64,000 nucleotides of DNA from Brevibacillus brevis (GCF_001039275.2 NZ_CP030117.1:3720001-3784000), one strand, 5' to 3'; counted from the stretch's first letter, positions 7,525 to 16,140 are shown. The notes: generated from the sequence alone by a model not told the origin. Made by a program: numbers and translations.

Positions 7525-8871
7525 CTAGACTACCTCCCCGGCTAAATCGTATTCATAGGAGTGTGTAATTTTTACTTTTACGATGGTGCCCAGATCGCCT
7601 TTAAATCCAGTGACGAATACTTCACCATCGATTTCCGGAGCGTCATACTGTGTTCTACCTACATAAATATCGTTACGTCCTTCGTAACGTTCAATCAAAA
7701 CTTCCAGGACTTGACCAACAAAGCGTCCATTGCGATCTCCGGCTACTTCACGCTGAATCTCCATCAGCATGTTCGCACGTTTTTCCTTAACCTCTTCGTC
7801 TACGTGGTCAGGCAGACGGGAAGCTGGAGTGTCATCCTCGTTGGAGTAAGTAAACACACCCAGTCGATCAAAGCGGATATCCTTCACAAACTCGCTCAGG
7901 CGCTCAAAGTCTTCGTCAGTTTCCCCCGGGAACCCTACGATCAAAGAGGTACGCAGTGCCACATCTGGAACCTGCGCGCGAATTTTTTCTACCAGCGCAC
8001 GAATGTCCGTCTGTCTTCCAGGGCGACGCATTCTTTTCAAAATATGGTCTTCGGAGTGCTGCAAAGGCATATCTACGTATTTGCACACTTTTGGATTGGT
8101 AGCAAAGGTATGGATCAATTCATCCGTGAAAAATCCAGGGTATGCATAGTGAAGACGAATCCACTCGATGCCCTCGACTTCTGCCAGACGGTTTAAAAGC
8201 TCAGGAAGCATCAGCTTTCCATCGTAAATATCCGTTCCGTAGTTCGTAGAATCTTGTGCGATCAGACTTACTTCTACGATACCTTGTGCAGCCAGATGAC
8301 GCGCTTCTTCTACGATCGACTCAATGGTACGACTGCGGAATCCCCCACGCATCAAAGGAATCGAGCAGAACGTACAGGCGTTGTCGCAACCCTCGGCAAT
8401 TTTAATATATGCGGAGTATGTGCCTTGTTTTACTTTCCGCTTCACTACATCTTCGTACGTAAAAATGGGATTTCCTACAAAAATCGGACGCTTGCCCTCA
8501 AGAGATTCTTCGATAATACCTGTAATCGACATAAAATCGCCTGTTCCGACAATGCCGTCCACCTCAGGAATCTCATTCAAGATATCCTCTTTGTAACGTT
8601 GTGTGAGACAGCCTGCCACCACAAGCGATTTCAGTTTGCCGGATTCCTTCAATTCACCCATTTCCAGAATCTTGTTTACGGATTCTTCCTTGGCTGCATC
8701 GATGAAACCGCAGGTATTGACGATAACCACAGTTGCTTCTTCCGGGTTATCAACCAGTTCATAACCTTTTTCATCTATCAGATGGGCCATCATGTCCGAA
8801 TCAACGAGATTCTTTTCACAGCCCAGCGTTACAATCGCTACTTTTTCACGCGTGCCTACCTTCTCTGTCAT
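7525..8871 (-). CDS. rimO: Ribosomal protein uS12 methylthiotransferase RimO
   Basis: Radical-SAM enzyme that adds a methylthio group to the conserved Asp of ribosomal protein S12. The 448-residue protein has the UPF0004 domain with three cysteines (GCEKN near 18, NTCGF near 53, AGCLT near 87), the radical-SAM triad C-D-N-A-C-T-F-C near residue 165, and a C-terminal TRAM domain (RYEGRNDIYVGRTQYDAPEIDG region). It is closer to RimO than MiaB because of the CEKN signature. The ATG at 8871 follows TTGGAGG. A consensus promoter at 8917-8946 and the rodZ terminator indicate that transcription starts here and continues into pgsA. Confidence 0.95.
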   Translation of the reverse strand: MTEKVGTREKVAIVTLGCEKNLVDSDMMAHLIDEKGYELVDNPEEATVVIVNTCGFIDAAKEESVNKILEMGELKESGKLKSLVVAGCLTQRYKEDILNEIPEVDGIVGTGDFMSITGIIEESLEGKRPIFVGNPIFTYEDVVKRKVKQGTYSAYIKIAEGCDNACTFCSIPLMRGGFRSRTIESIVEEARHLAAQGIVEVSLIAQDSTNYGTDIYDGKLMLPELLNRLAEVEGIEWIRLHYAYPGFFTDELIHTFATNPKVCKYVDMPLQHSEDHILKRMRRPGRQTDIRALVEKIRAQVPDVALRTSLIVGFPGETDEDFERLSEFVKDIRFDRLGVFTYSNEDDTPASRLPDHVDEEVKEKRANMLMEIQREVAGDRNGRFVGQVLEVLIERYEGRNDIYVGRTQYDAPEIDGEVFVTGFKGDLGTIVKVKITHSYEYDLAGEVV

Positions 8872-8916
8872 CTTTTTTCCTCCAATTGGTCACACCAACC
8901 CATATTACACCTATCC

Positions 8917-8946
8917 AGTATAATATAAGCCTCAAGGAAGTGTCAA
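8917..8946 (-). promoter_or_regulatory. rimO-pgsA promoter
   Basis: TTGACA (8941-8946) and TATACT (8917-8922) with an 18-nt spacer on the minus strand, just after the rodZ terminator. Confidence 0.75.
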
Positions 8947-8952
8947 AACAGA

Positions 8953-8983
8953 GAAAAGTACAAAAGGCAAGCATATGCTTGCC
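8953..8983 (-). terminator. Terminator after rodZ
   Basis: GGCAAGCATATGCTTGCC (8966-8983) is a perfect palindrome, followed on the minus strand by TTTTGTACTTTTC. The rodZ stop codon overlaps its outer edge. Confidence 0.8.
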
Positions 8984-9882
8984 TACTGGGTGACCGCCTC
9001 TTTTACTTTCATCGTAATATTGGACGGCATTGACTTCATTTTAGACGTGTCTACCAAGACTCCGTTAACCTTCAATTCCACTACAGTCGGTTTGCCCAAA
9101 CGAATATAAGCGGATTTCCCCAGCTCAATCGTTTTTTCCTGATCCTTCTTGAGCGTGCCCTGCTCAACATACGTTTTGCCTTTTCCTTCCGAAATACCAA
9201 ACCAGCTTGTTTCTTCTTTCACCTTCAGATAAACCGTGATTTTTTCTCCACCTTGCAAGGAATAGTTATACATCGATCCTTGCTGTGATTCGAATGTGAT
9301 CGTTGCCTGAGGAGTATCCGTAACGGACTCAGGTGGGTTTGTTCCTGTTTCGGGAGTCGGTGTGGTAATAGCAGGAGGCTTCGGTTGTTGAGCAATCGGG
9401 GATGTTGACGCTCCACCACCATTGCCAGGCGTGACAATTTCAGCTCCAGGGTTAACTGCTCCACCCGGCATTGGCTGAGTCATCTGACCTCCGTTGTTGT
9501 TGACAACAGCGAAATAAATAACCCCGAAAATCAAGGCAATAAACAATACGAGCAAGGTTTTGGTAACCCATCGCCCCGCTTGTAATGGATTGTTCGCTGA
9601 AGCAACTCGTCTGCGACGCAGTCGTTCTACTTGCTCTGTAGGTGGCTGGGCCGGCAAATCGGACTGAAAGTGAGTCAGGATGTGGTTCGGGTCTAGACCG
9701 ACAGCTTCCGCATAACTCTTTATAAATGCACGCGCGTAAAAGTGGCCAGGAAGTACGTGAAAATGACCCCTTTCAATGGCTTCCAAATATCGCCGCTGTA
9801 TCTTGGTGATACGTTGGATGTCGTCGAGCGTGATTCCTTTTTCTTCGCGGGCCCTTTGTAGGACTTGACCTAGCTCAGACAC
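8983..9882 (-). CDS. rodZ: RodZ-family cell-shape protein
   Basis: Bitopic membrane protein that links MreB filaments to the cell-wall elongation machinery. Of 299 residues, about 1-75 form a cytoplasmic helix-turn-helix domain (HTH_25: LGQVLQRAREEKGITLDDIQ). A basic stretch RLRRRR precedes one transmembrane helix (about 108-130, LLVLFIALIFGVIYFAVV). An extracellular Pro/Thr/Gly-rich linker (about 135-195) then leads to a C-terminal RodZ DUF4115 beta domain (about 195-295). The start is GTG at 9882 behind AAGGAGGGG. It follows ymfK by 12 nt and is co-transcribed with it; the position next to rimO-pgsA is that of B. subtilis ymfM/rodZ. Confidence 0.9.
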   Translation of the reverse strand: MSELGQVLQRAREEKGITLDDIQRITKIQRRYLEAIERGHFHVLPGHFYARAFIKSYAEAVGLDPNHILTHFQSDLPAQPPTEQVERLRRRRVASANNPLQAGRWVTKTLLVLFIALIFGVIYFAVVNNNGGQMTQPMPGGAVNPGAEIVTPGNGGGASTSPIAQQPKPPAITTPTPETGTNPPESVTDTPQATITFESQQGSMYNYSLQGGEKITVYLKVKEETSWFGISEGKGKTYVEQGTLKKDQEKTIELGKSAYIRLGKPTVVELKVNGVLVDTSKMKSMPSNITMKVKEAVTQ

Positions 9883-9894
9883 AGCTGCCCCTCC

Positions 9895-10674
9895 TTAATT
9901 CATTTCGAAATTATCAAAGCCGCGATTGTTGATAAGCTCATATGTAATCTCTTCATCCGGATGATGACGCAGCTCAATAATGTAATGGAAATCATCAAGT
10001 TGGTACTCTGATTCCCTTACGAATATATCCGGATGCTCAATGATCTTTGCGGCAGGAAAGTTCATAATCTCCCGTAGCAAGGTAAAGTGCTTTTCTGTCG
10101 ATCGCAGCGTTGAGACAATTCCATCTATCAAATATACATGATCAGTAGACATTTCATCAATGGCTAAGGAGCTACGCACCGTCTGGCGCAACAAAGTAGA
10201 GGAAATGAATGTCCAACGTTTATTGGCGGATACGCTGGCTGCAATCATGGATTCTGTCTTCCCTACGCGAGGCATGCCACGAATCCCGATGAGCTGGTGA
10301 CCTTCCCTCTTCAGGATTTCTGCCATGAAATCGACCAGCAAGCCCAGCTCCTCACGAACAAAGCGAAATGTTTTTTTGTCCTCGCTATCCCGTTCAATAT
10401 AGCGACCGTGGCGTACAGCCAATCGATCCAGCATGGTCGGGGGACGTAACCTCGTTATGGTTATGTTGTCCATTTTTTGCACAACGTTGCGCAAAACCTC
10501 CATTTTTTCATCATCATCGGTCAAGAGAAGCATACCTCGACGCATGGTATCCACACCATTGATCGTCACGATATTGATGTTCAACATCCCCAGAATAGAA
10601 GATACGTCCCCTAAGAGACCGGGACGGTTACGGGCAATCTCATACTCCATGTACCATTCTTTCTTCGCTTCCAT
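9895..10674 (-). CDS. ymfK: DUF3388 family protein (YmfK-like)
   Basis: A 259-residue protein with no catalytic motif I can name. An N-terminal ACT-like segment (about 8-70: YEIARNRPGLLGDVSSILGMLNI, typical of regulatory small-molecule-binding domains) is followed by a segment with GIRGMPRVGKTES near residue 155, which resembles a P-loop. A nucleotide-binding role is therefore possible but unproven. Start ATG at 10674 behind AGAGG; an earlier TTG at 10680 is less well placed. The gene lies between ymfJ and rodZ, as in B. subtilis, and has its own promoter (10714-10741). Function unknown. Confidence 0.85.
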   Translation of the reverse strand: MEAKKEWYMEYEIARNRPGLLGDVSSILGMLNINIVTINGVDTMRRGMLLLTDDDEKMEVLRNVVQKMDNITITRLRPPTMLDRLAVRHGRYIERDSEDKKTFRFVREELGLLVDFMAEILKREGHQLIGIRGMPRVGKTESMIAASVSANKRWTFISSTLLRQTVRSSLAIDEMSTDHVYLIDGIVSTLRSTEKHFTLLREIMNFPAAKIIEHPDIFVRESEYQLDDFHYIIELRHHPDEEITYELINNRGFDNFEMN

Positions 10675-10713
10675 ATGCAATCCTCTCCGCCAACCAGAAT
10701 TCTCTTCTTATGT

Positions 10714-10741
10714 AGTATATCACGTTCGTTTCATTCGACAA
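10714..10741 (-). promoter_or_regulatory. ymfK-rodZ promoter
   Basis: TTGTCG (10736-10741) and TATACT (10714-10719) with a 16-nt spacer on the minus strand, between the ymfJ terminator and ymfK. Confidence 0.6.
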
Positions 10742-10747
10742 TCGCGA

Positions 10748-10776
10748 AAAGAAAAATCCCCAAAAGTAGGGGATTT
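10748..10776 (-). terminator. Terminator after ymfJ
   Basis: AAATCCCC pairs perfectly with GGGGATTT (10754-10761 with 10769-10776) and is followed on the minus strand by TTCTTTTC. Confidence 0.8.
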
Positions 10777-10782
10777 AAATGG

Positions 10783-11052
10783 CTAGCTGCCAGCGTTCGC
10801 GTCATTGCGATTCTGAACAAGCTTCACCATGAGTGATGCCAAAGCTTGTTGCTGCTGTTGATCACCTGCGTCCCACAGCTGTTTCAACAGACGCTCCTGA
10901 TCGTTTTTCGGGTCTACTTGCTCAGACAGATAGCTACCGATTTGATAAGCTACATTTTGAAGCGTATCGCTTTCCATCCCGGCTTGTTTCGCTTGTTCTA
11001 CCCGATCTCCGAGAAACGCTTTCCAGTCGCTGAAATTGTCAAGAATCGACAT
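10783..11052 (-). CDS. ymfJ: DUF3243 family protein (YmfJ-like)
   Basis: Small 89-residue, mostly helical, soluble protein. The start is ATG at 11052 (MSILDNFSDWKAFLG) behind AAAGGAGGGAA; the open frame extends upstream, but that part has no ribosome site and would not match the family. DUF3243 proteins are short Bacillota proteins of unknown function. The C-terminus is Gln/Ala-rich (GDQQQQQALASLMVKLVQ). It lies about 100 nt after ymfI and ends at a strong terminator, so it is likely the last gene of the ymfF-ymfH-ymfI-ymfJ transcript. Confidence 0.85.
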   Translation of the reverse strand: MSILDNFSDWKAFLGDRVEQAKQAGMESDTLQNVAYQIGSYLSEQVDPKNDQERLLKQLWDAGDQQQQQALASLMVKLVQNRNDANAGS

Positions 11053-11152
11053 AGGGAAATTCCCTCCTTTTGTACGTTGCGAACAGATTTGCTGCCCACA
11101 CAAAAGGTAGAATTCCATCATTTCTCGTATTTTATTCATGCATACTGCTCTT

Positions 11153-11890
11153 CTACGTGTACCATCCACCGTTTGGACTAATCACTTGACCCGTCACATA
11201 ACTGGAATCCGCCGAAAGCAAAAAGCGCACGACTGCGGCTACTTCATATGGTTGTCCGAGACGGTTGGCAGGTATTTCTTCCGCGATCATTTCCATTTCA
11301 TCTGGTGCAAAACGCTCCAGCATGCCACCAGCAATTGCTCCAGGAGCGACTGCATTTACCGTGATTCCGTTTGGGGCCATTTCCTTTGCCAGGGCTTTGG
11401 TGAACGTATTGATTGCTCCTTTGGTCATGGAATACAGCACCTCACATGAACCGCCTGTCAGCCCCCAAATGGAAGAAATGTTGACGATGCGCCCATACCT
11501 TGCACGCAGCATGGCTGGAGCAGCAGCTTGGCAGACCAAAAAAGCAGATCGAACATTGAGTGCGATGAGCTCATCGAATTTCTCGACAGTCACATCCGTA
11601 AATAAGCCGACATCATCCACTGAGGCGTTGTTTACGATCAACAAAGGTGCAACCTGTATCTGTGCAAACATAGCCGCAATTTGCTGTGGATCCCGTAGAT
11701 CAGCTTGGAGGATGCCGTACGGAACGCCCCTCTCCTGGCATTTTTGCACCAACGGCTCCAATTTTTCTATATTTCGATTGTAATGCAGATAAAGGGGAAC
11801 CCCCGCATCAATCAGGTAGGTAGCGATCGCCTGCCCGATCTCTCCGGACGCTCCCGTAATTAACGCCCATGGCGTCTCTTGCTTGAACAT
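11153..11890 (-). CDS. ymfI: SDR oxidoreductase, probable EF-P 5-aminopentanone reductase (YmfI)
   Basis: The 245-residue classical short-chain dehydrogenase has a Rossmann NAD(P) motif TGASGEIG (about 13-20), NNAS near 87, catalytic Ser in NISSIWG (about 138), and YSMTK (Y-x3-K, about 152-156). In B. subtilis YmfI reduces the 5-aminopentanone group on elongation factor P to 5-aminopentanol. The assignment here rests on the identical gene neighbourhood (ymfF, ymfH, ymfJ), because SDR sequence alone does not define substrate. Start ATG 11890 with AGGAG upstream; the ymfH stop is 7 nt before it. FabG-like activity is the alternative. Confidence 0.82.
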   Translation of the reverse strand: MFKQETPWALITGASGEIGQAIATYLIDAGVPLYLHYNRNIEKLEPLVQKCQERGVPYGILQADLRDPQQIAAMFAQIQVAPLLIVNNASVDDVGLFTDVTVEKFDELIALNVRSAFLVCQAAAPAMLRARYGRIVNISSIWGLTGGSCEVLYSMTKGAINTFTKALAKEMAPNGITVNAVAPGAIAGGMLERFAPDEMEMIAEEIPANRLGQPYEVAAVVRFLLSADSSYVTGQVISPNGGWYT

Positions 11891-11897
11891 GAATACA

Positions 11898-13190
11898 TTA
11901 CTCCTGTGGCGAAGCGGAACGAACGATGGAAACAGCCATCTGCTCGATTAAAAAATGCTCCTTCAAACGTTTTTCCACATCTTCGCGTGTGATCGACTCC
12001 AACGTCGGCACAACGGAAAACAAATCATTTCCGTTAAATTTGAAGCTGGTAAACTGGTTAGCGATAAACTCTACGGAGTTTAGAGAACGCAGGAAGTTTC
12101 CGATTTTTTTACGCTTTGCACGCTCAAAATCATCCTGGGCTATACCGTTTTGCTTCAACTGTTCGATTTCTGCTTTGATCGTTTCCACTAAACGCTCTGG
12201 ATCAGGTGTATCTCCACCAATGATCGTATACGCATAATCCTGCTCACTACTGTAGTCAAAATCAAAGCTTTCCGTGATCAGCTCGCTGTCATACAAACGC
12301 TCATAGACAGCGGAGCTTGTGCCGAACGCGATGTCCAATACCAGTTTAGTAGTCAACTCGCGTTTTAACAAGGCTTCCTTGGTTAGACCGTTTTCCTTTT
12401 CCTTGATTCCAATCATGCATTTGGGCAAGCCAACTGTTAGAAACGCTTCTACTTTTGCTTCCGCTGGAGCTGATGGCTCTTCAGGAAAAACGCGTGTGAT
12501 TTGTGGCGCAGGAGGAAACTCCTTTGCTCCCTGATTTTCTCGAATGAGCTTCATGATCGCTTCTGGCTCGAAGGAGCCCACCACCAATAGGAGCATATTG
12601 GCTGGATGATAAAACGTTTCATAGCACTGATACAAATATTCTTTTGTAATATGAGAAATCGTCTCGATCGTACCCGCAATCTCAATGTTAATCGGATACT
12701 TTTGGTACATGGCCTTTAAGAGGTTCATGTACACCTTCCAGTCAGGATTGTCATCGTACATGGTAATTTCCTGGCCGATGATTCCTTTTTCCTTTTCTAC
12801 ACTGGCATCTGTAAAATACGGGTCCTGTACATAGTCGAGCAGCAGATTCAGATTATCATCTAGCTTATCTGTGCACGAGAACAAATAAGCCGTACGATTG
12901 AAGCTCGTGAACGCATTGCAGCTCGCCCCATTTTTACTGAATTCGTGCATGACATCGCGATCTTTTTTCTCAAACATTTTGTGCTCAAGAAAATGCGCAA
13001 TGCCGTCAGGAACATTGATTTCTTCCCCGCTTCGGGTGCGGAAATGGCTATCAATGGAGCCATAGCGCGTAGTGAACACAGCGTATGTTTTGCTGAAGCC
13101 TTGTTTGGGAACCAAATAGACTTGCAATCCATTTTGGAGAGCTTCATGATATACCGTTTCATTTACTTGTTCAAAGACAGTGGTCTGCAT
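11898..13190 (-). CDS. ymfH: M16 peptidase-family protein YmfH, with intact zinc motif
   Basis: 430-residue M16 (pitrilysin/insulinase-like) protein. The inverted zinc motif HFLEH is present at about residues 66-70 in an otherwise typical GIAHFLEHKMF context, with the distal Glu expected about 75 residues later. It forms a pair with the adjacent ymfF product, which lacks the motif, as in two-subunit M16 enzymes; this one would be the catalytic half. Annotation systems link the pair with EF-P 5-aminopentanol modification; the direct role is not known to me. Start ATG 13190 behind GGGAGAGG, 1 nt after the ymfF stop, so the pair is tightly coupled. Confidence 0.9.
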   Translation of the reverse strand: MQTTVFEQVNETVYHEALQNGLQVYLVPKQGFSKTYAVFTTRYGSIDSHFRTRSGEEINVPDGIAHFLEHKMFEKKDRDVMHEFSKNGASCNAFTSFNRTAYLFSCTDKLDDNLNLLLDYVQDPYFTDASVEKEKGIIGQEITMYDDNPDWKVYMNLLKAMYQKYPINIEIAGTIETISHITKEYLYQCYETFYHPANMLLLVVGSFEPEAIMKLIRENQGAKEFPPAPQITRVFPEEPSAPAEAKVEAFLTVGLPKCMIGIKEKENGLTKEALLKRELTTKLVLDIAFGTSSAVYERLYDSELITESFDFDYSSEQDYAYTIIGGDTPDPERLVETIKAEIEQLKQNGIAQDDFERAKRKKIGNFLRSLNSVEFIANQFTSFKFNGNDLFSVVPTLESITREDVEKRLKEHFLIEQMAVSIVRSASPQE

Positions 13191-13191
13191 C

Positions 13192-14487
13192 TTATGCCTC
13201 TCCCTTCTTGTCCCGTAGCAGATAAATCGTGTCGATCGTCACCTTGCTCGCTACTTTCTTGATATCCTCAATGGTCGCTTGGTTGATCCCCGCCAAAAGC
13301 TCTTCAATTTTCCGAGGACGTCCGCTAATTACACCGTTGTACGTAAAATCAATCATGCCGCGAGCACTGTCCAGCAGCTCACGGAACTGGTTAGACAAAG
13401 TCGCCCGCGTCTGACTCATCTCCTCTTCCGTGATGGTTCCTTGTTGCATCAGTTCAAGCTGCTGCTTAATAATCTCAACCGCACGCTGATATTTGCTAAC
13501 ATCAATCCCAGACATAATCATGAGAATCCCTTTGTGACTCTCTAGCCTGGAAACGGCATAGTAAGCGAGACTCTCTTTTTCACGGACGTTGACAAACAGC
13601 TTGGAGTGAGGAAAACCGCCTAATATCCCGTTGAACAAGAGCAGCGTCGGGTAATCGTCATCCTTATAAGTGATCTGCGTGCGGCAGCCGATATTGAGCT
13701 TTGCTTGGTTGACATCCAGTCGATCGATCACTTCGCGTTCAGCTGATACATCCTTCGCCGTCGATGCGATCTGTAGTTCACCTACTTGGGAGCGCTCCAA
13801 TGGGATATGCTTGCGAATAGCCTCGCTCACTTCCTGCTGATCAACATCGCCCACCACGAACATATTGATCGGATTCGTCGTCGTTACTTCTTTAAAATAT
13901 TGATACAACTCCTGACCGGAGATCTTCGGCAAATCCGTCACGCGCCCTTGGACGAGAAGAGCGAATGGTTCGCCTTTACACATTTCTTCTGTCACACGTT
14001 GGTTCGCATACTTCATTTTGTCGTCGATCAAACTCTCCATCCGTTTACGTAGCGTCTCTTTTTCCTGTGCCAAGTACTTTTCGGAAAAAGCGTTGTTTTG
14101 TACATACGGTCTAACGAGCATATCTCCTACGAATTCGATGGCCTGCTCCAAAAGAGAGGCTTCATTGGACAAATATTTTTCATTCGGGACTTCCATGTAA
14201 ATTTGCAGGATTTGTCGCTCGCCTTTTTTGGTGACATCTACATCAAAAATAGCACCATACAGGAAATCCAAATGTGCTCGCAATAGCTTCGTTTCTGGAA
14301 AACGAGCGCTGGCACGTTTCATGACCATCGCAAGCAATGCTGTTTTCGTTACGTGCTCCTCCGATAGCGCCTGTTCAATCATCGTCACGATCGTCGTTGT
14401 CTTGAACTTTTCGGTTGGAAGGATATGTACGTTCATCCCATTGATTTGGGAGCTTTGAAATGCAATTTCGGTTGTAGAAGCAGTCAT
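13192..14487 (-). CDS. ymfF: M16-family partner protein YmfF, zinc motif absent
   Basis: 431 residues from the ATG at 14487 (MTASTTEIAFQ), which has AGGGAG 8 nt upstream; the open frame continues to 14541 without a good site. The M16 fold is recognisable, including the C-terminal half with an FNGILGG-type segment and an R/Y-rich substrate-binding region. The HxxEH metal motif is missing at the expected N-terminal position (sequence there is TKTALLAMVMKRAS). It therefore should be the non-catalytic partner of YmfH. First gene of the ymfF-H-I-J group. A terminator of the preceding small gene ends about 160 nt upstream. Confidence 0.88.
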   Translation of the reverse strand: MTASTTEIAFQSSQINGMNVHILPTEKFKTTTIVTMIEQALSEEHVTKTALLAMVMKRASARFPETKLLRAHLDFLYGAIFDVDVTKKGERQILQIYMEVPNEKYLSNEASLLEQAIEFVGDMLVRPYVQNNAFSEKYLAQEKETLRKRMESLIDDKMKYANQRVTEEMCKGEPFALLVQGRVTDLPKISGQELYQYFKEVTTTNPINMFVVGDVDQQEVSEAIRKHIPLERSQVGELQIASTAKDVSAEREVIDRLDVNQAKLNIGCRTQITYKDDDYPTLLLFNGILGGFPHSKLFVNVREKESLAYYAVSRLESHKGILMIMSGIDVSKYQRAVEIIKQQLELMQQGTITEEEMSQTRATLSNQFRELLDSARGMIDFTYNGVISGRPRKIEELLAGINQATIEDIKKVASKVTIDTIYLLRDKKGEA

Positions 14488-14650
14488 AGTCCAATCTCCC
14501 TTCTCCATCAGCTTACTCATACTCTTCTCTATTGTAACCAATTGTCAGGGCATCAAGCATCAGAATCTTCCATTATATATCCCAGTCCTTCATCCTATGC
14601 GCTCACGCAAGTCCCGTAATACGCAAATCACAGCGCTTCCATATGTACAA

Positions 14651-14694
14651 AAAAAGAGCGAACGACACCTTTTTACGAAGGGCGTTCACTCTTT
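14651..14694 (-). terminator. Terminator after the zinc-ribbon gene
   Basis: A 12-bp stem with one G-U pair (AAAGAGTGAACG with CGTTCGCTCTTT on the minus strand) is followed by a T-run at 14651-14654 and beyond. Confidence 0.8.
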
Positions 14695-14697
14695 TCC

Positions 14698-14853
14698 TTA
14701 CATATCCATTGCATCCCACTCTCGAGGATCATCCGATGTGCTATGCTCTTCAACAAATCGACCACAATCAGACGAGAGACAGAGCATGCCATCCAACTGC
14801 TCATCGTGAAAGGGCAAGCCGTGGCTTCCCCCACAGTACGGACAAGTCCACAT
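14698..14853 (-). CDS. Small zinc-ribbon-like protein (51 aa)
   Basis: A 51-residue open frame missed by longer cutoffs. ATG at 14853 has a near-perfect ribosome site, AAAGGAGG, and the gene ends just before a strong terminator, which supports it being real. The protein starts MWTCPYCGG and has a second cysteine pair, CLSSDCGRF, about 24 residues later (CxxC plus CxxxxC). This suggests one zinc-binding ribbon. The rest is acidic (EEHSTSDDPREWDAMDM). No family name can be given. It follows the M23 peptidase gene by 53 nt and may be co-transcribed with it. Confidence 0.72.
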   Translation of the reverse strand: MWTCPYCGGSHGLPFHDEQLDGMLCLSSDCGRFVEEHSTSDDPREWDAMDM

Positions 14854-14906
14854 ACGAAGGGCCTCCTTTTATTCGTGAAGGTACTCCGTAGTAGTTTGTC
14901 CCAATA

Positions 14907-16085
14907 TTAGAGGGGACTCTCCACTTTATTTTGCTCCCAAATCCGCAAGTAATCATACGGATCCATCGCTTTCCCCGTGCTGTTACGATAGAGGCCAAAA
15001 TGCAGGTGAGGTTCAAACATTCCCACTGTACCAGTTCCACCGTAGCCTGTATCTCCAACAAAACCGATCAGTTGTCCAGCTTTTATCGTTTTCCCTGCAT
15101 ACAATCCTGGTGCATACGCCTGCAAATGAGCGTAATACATCCGATATTGACCGTTCTCATCCGTAATGTTTACTCTCCAACCACCATACGTATTCCAGCC
15201 CACTTTGTTGATCGTCCCATCGGATACCGAGTAAATCGGCGTTCCTTTCGGTGCCATAATGTCGATGCCTTCGTGACTACGGACACTGCCGCTATTCGAC
15301 TCCGTCCACTCTCGATCAGACCCGAAGCTATCCCCATACGGCTCATACCAGCTATTATCGTGGAAAGGAAACCGATATTGGTTTCCAATCAATTGATCAT
15401 CCGCAACTTTTGTGGCAAATGGATGCTCAGCTCGTTGTGCACCTTCTGGCAAAAATAAAATTTGACCTACCAGTAGCTCATCAGAAGAGAGAGGATTATT
15501 TTTCTGAATAGCACTCATGCTCGTGTCATGGCTAGCTGCAATTTTTGATAAGGTATCACCCTGTTGAACGACATACGGATTCAAAGAGTATTTCACACTT
15601 GCAGCCTTGTCTTCTACAGGTTTGGATTGTATGTATGCAACGGCCGACATCTCATCCCATTGAACTTGATAGCCAAAAGCCTCTGAGATAAACCGGATCG
15701 GAACAAGCGTCCGCTTATCCACAATGATGGGAGAGACATCCATCTTCAAGCGTTTTCCATCAACATACGCAGTCTGGCTTCCAATTGTTAGGGTGATATG
15801 CTTGCCTTTTTTGTTGAGCAATACTTTTTGTGTTTTGGCTTCGTAGCTTACTTCTGATCCTGTTGCCTCCGCTACTATCCGGATCGGAACGAGCATGCGT
15901 CCATTTTGATGGATGGGCGATACATCTGATTGGACTCCCCTTCCATCGACAACGACAGAAATGACCGGTCCTGGTTCTTTTGCTGAAACCATTCCAGCGG
16001 ATACTGCTATCATCAGGCAAAAGACAAAAGCGCCTAGAATCCTGTTCCATCGATAACTGCTGTACGTATGTAGACAGCGGTTCAT
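14907..16085 (-). CDS. Secreted LysM/M23 metallopeptidase with copper-amine-oxidase-type N-terminal domains
   Basis: 392 residues from the ATG at 16085, behind GGGGAGGGAAAAAG; the longer frame to 16157 lacks a ribosome site. A signal peptide (basic start, hydrophobic FVFCLMIAVSAG, cleavage near VSA-KE at about 35) is followed by two stalk-type repeats of the copper amine oxidase N-terminal domain (GRMLVPIRIVAEATG and RTLVPIRFISEAFGY). A LysM domain follows (YVVQQGDTLSKIA, about 175-220), then an M23 LytM-type domain with HEGIDI (first His and Asp) and HLHFG near the end. Likely a peptidoglycan-binding, cell-wall-remodelling endopeptidase. It lies between the nup-like ABC operon and ymfF, an insertion relative to the compact Bacillus order. 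Confidence 0.87.
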   Translation of the reverse strand: MNRCLHTYSSYRWNRILGAFVFCLMIAVSAGMVSAKEPGPVISVVVDGRGVQSDVSPIHQNGRMLVPIRIVAEATGSEVSYEAKTQKVLLNKKGKHITLTIGSQTAYVDGKRLKMDVSPIIVDKRTLVPIRFISEAFGYQVQWDEMSAVAYIQSKPVEDKAASVKYSLNPYVVQQGDTLSKIAASHDTSMSAIQKNNPLSSDELLVGQILFLPEGAQRAEHPFATKVADDQLIGNQYRFPFHDNSWYEPYGDSFGSDREWTESNSGSVRSHEGIDIMAPKGTPIYSVSDGTINKVGWNTYGGWRVNITDENGQYRMYYAHLQAYAPGLYAGKTIKAGQLIGFVGDTGYGGTGTVGMFEPHLHFGLYRNSTGKAMDPYDYLRIWEQNKVESPL

Positions 16086-16110
16086 CTTTTTCCCTCCCCA
16101 CAGATAATTT

Positions 16111-16140
16111 GCAAAAACGGATAGGACCGTTTTTTTTTGC
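16111..16140 (-). terminator. Hairpin after the ABC operon / in the M23 gene leader
   Basis: CCGTTTTTGC on the minus strand pairs with GCAAAAA..ACGG across a 6-nt loop, with U residues in the 3' arm. It lies 80 nt after the last permease stop and only about 25 nt before the M23 start, so it could be a terminator or a leader hairpin. Confidence 0.45.
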
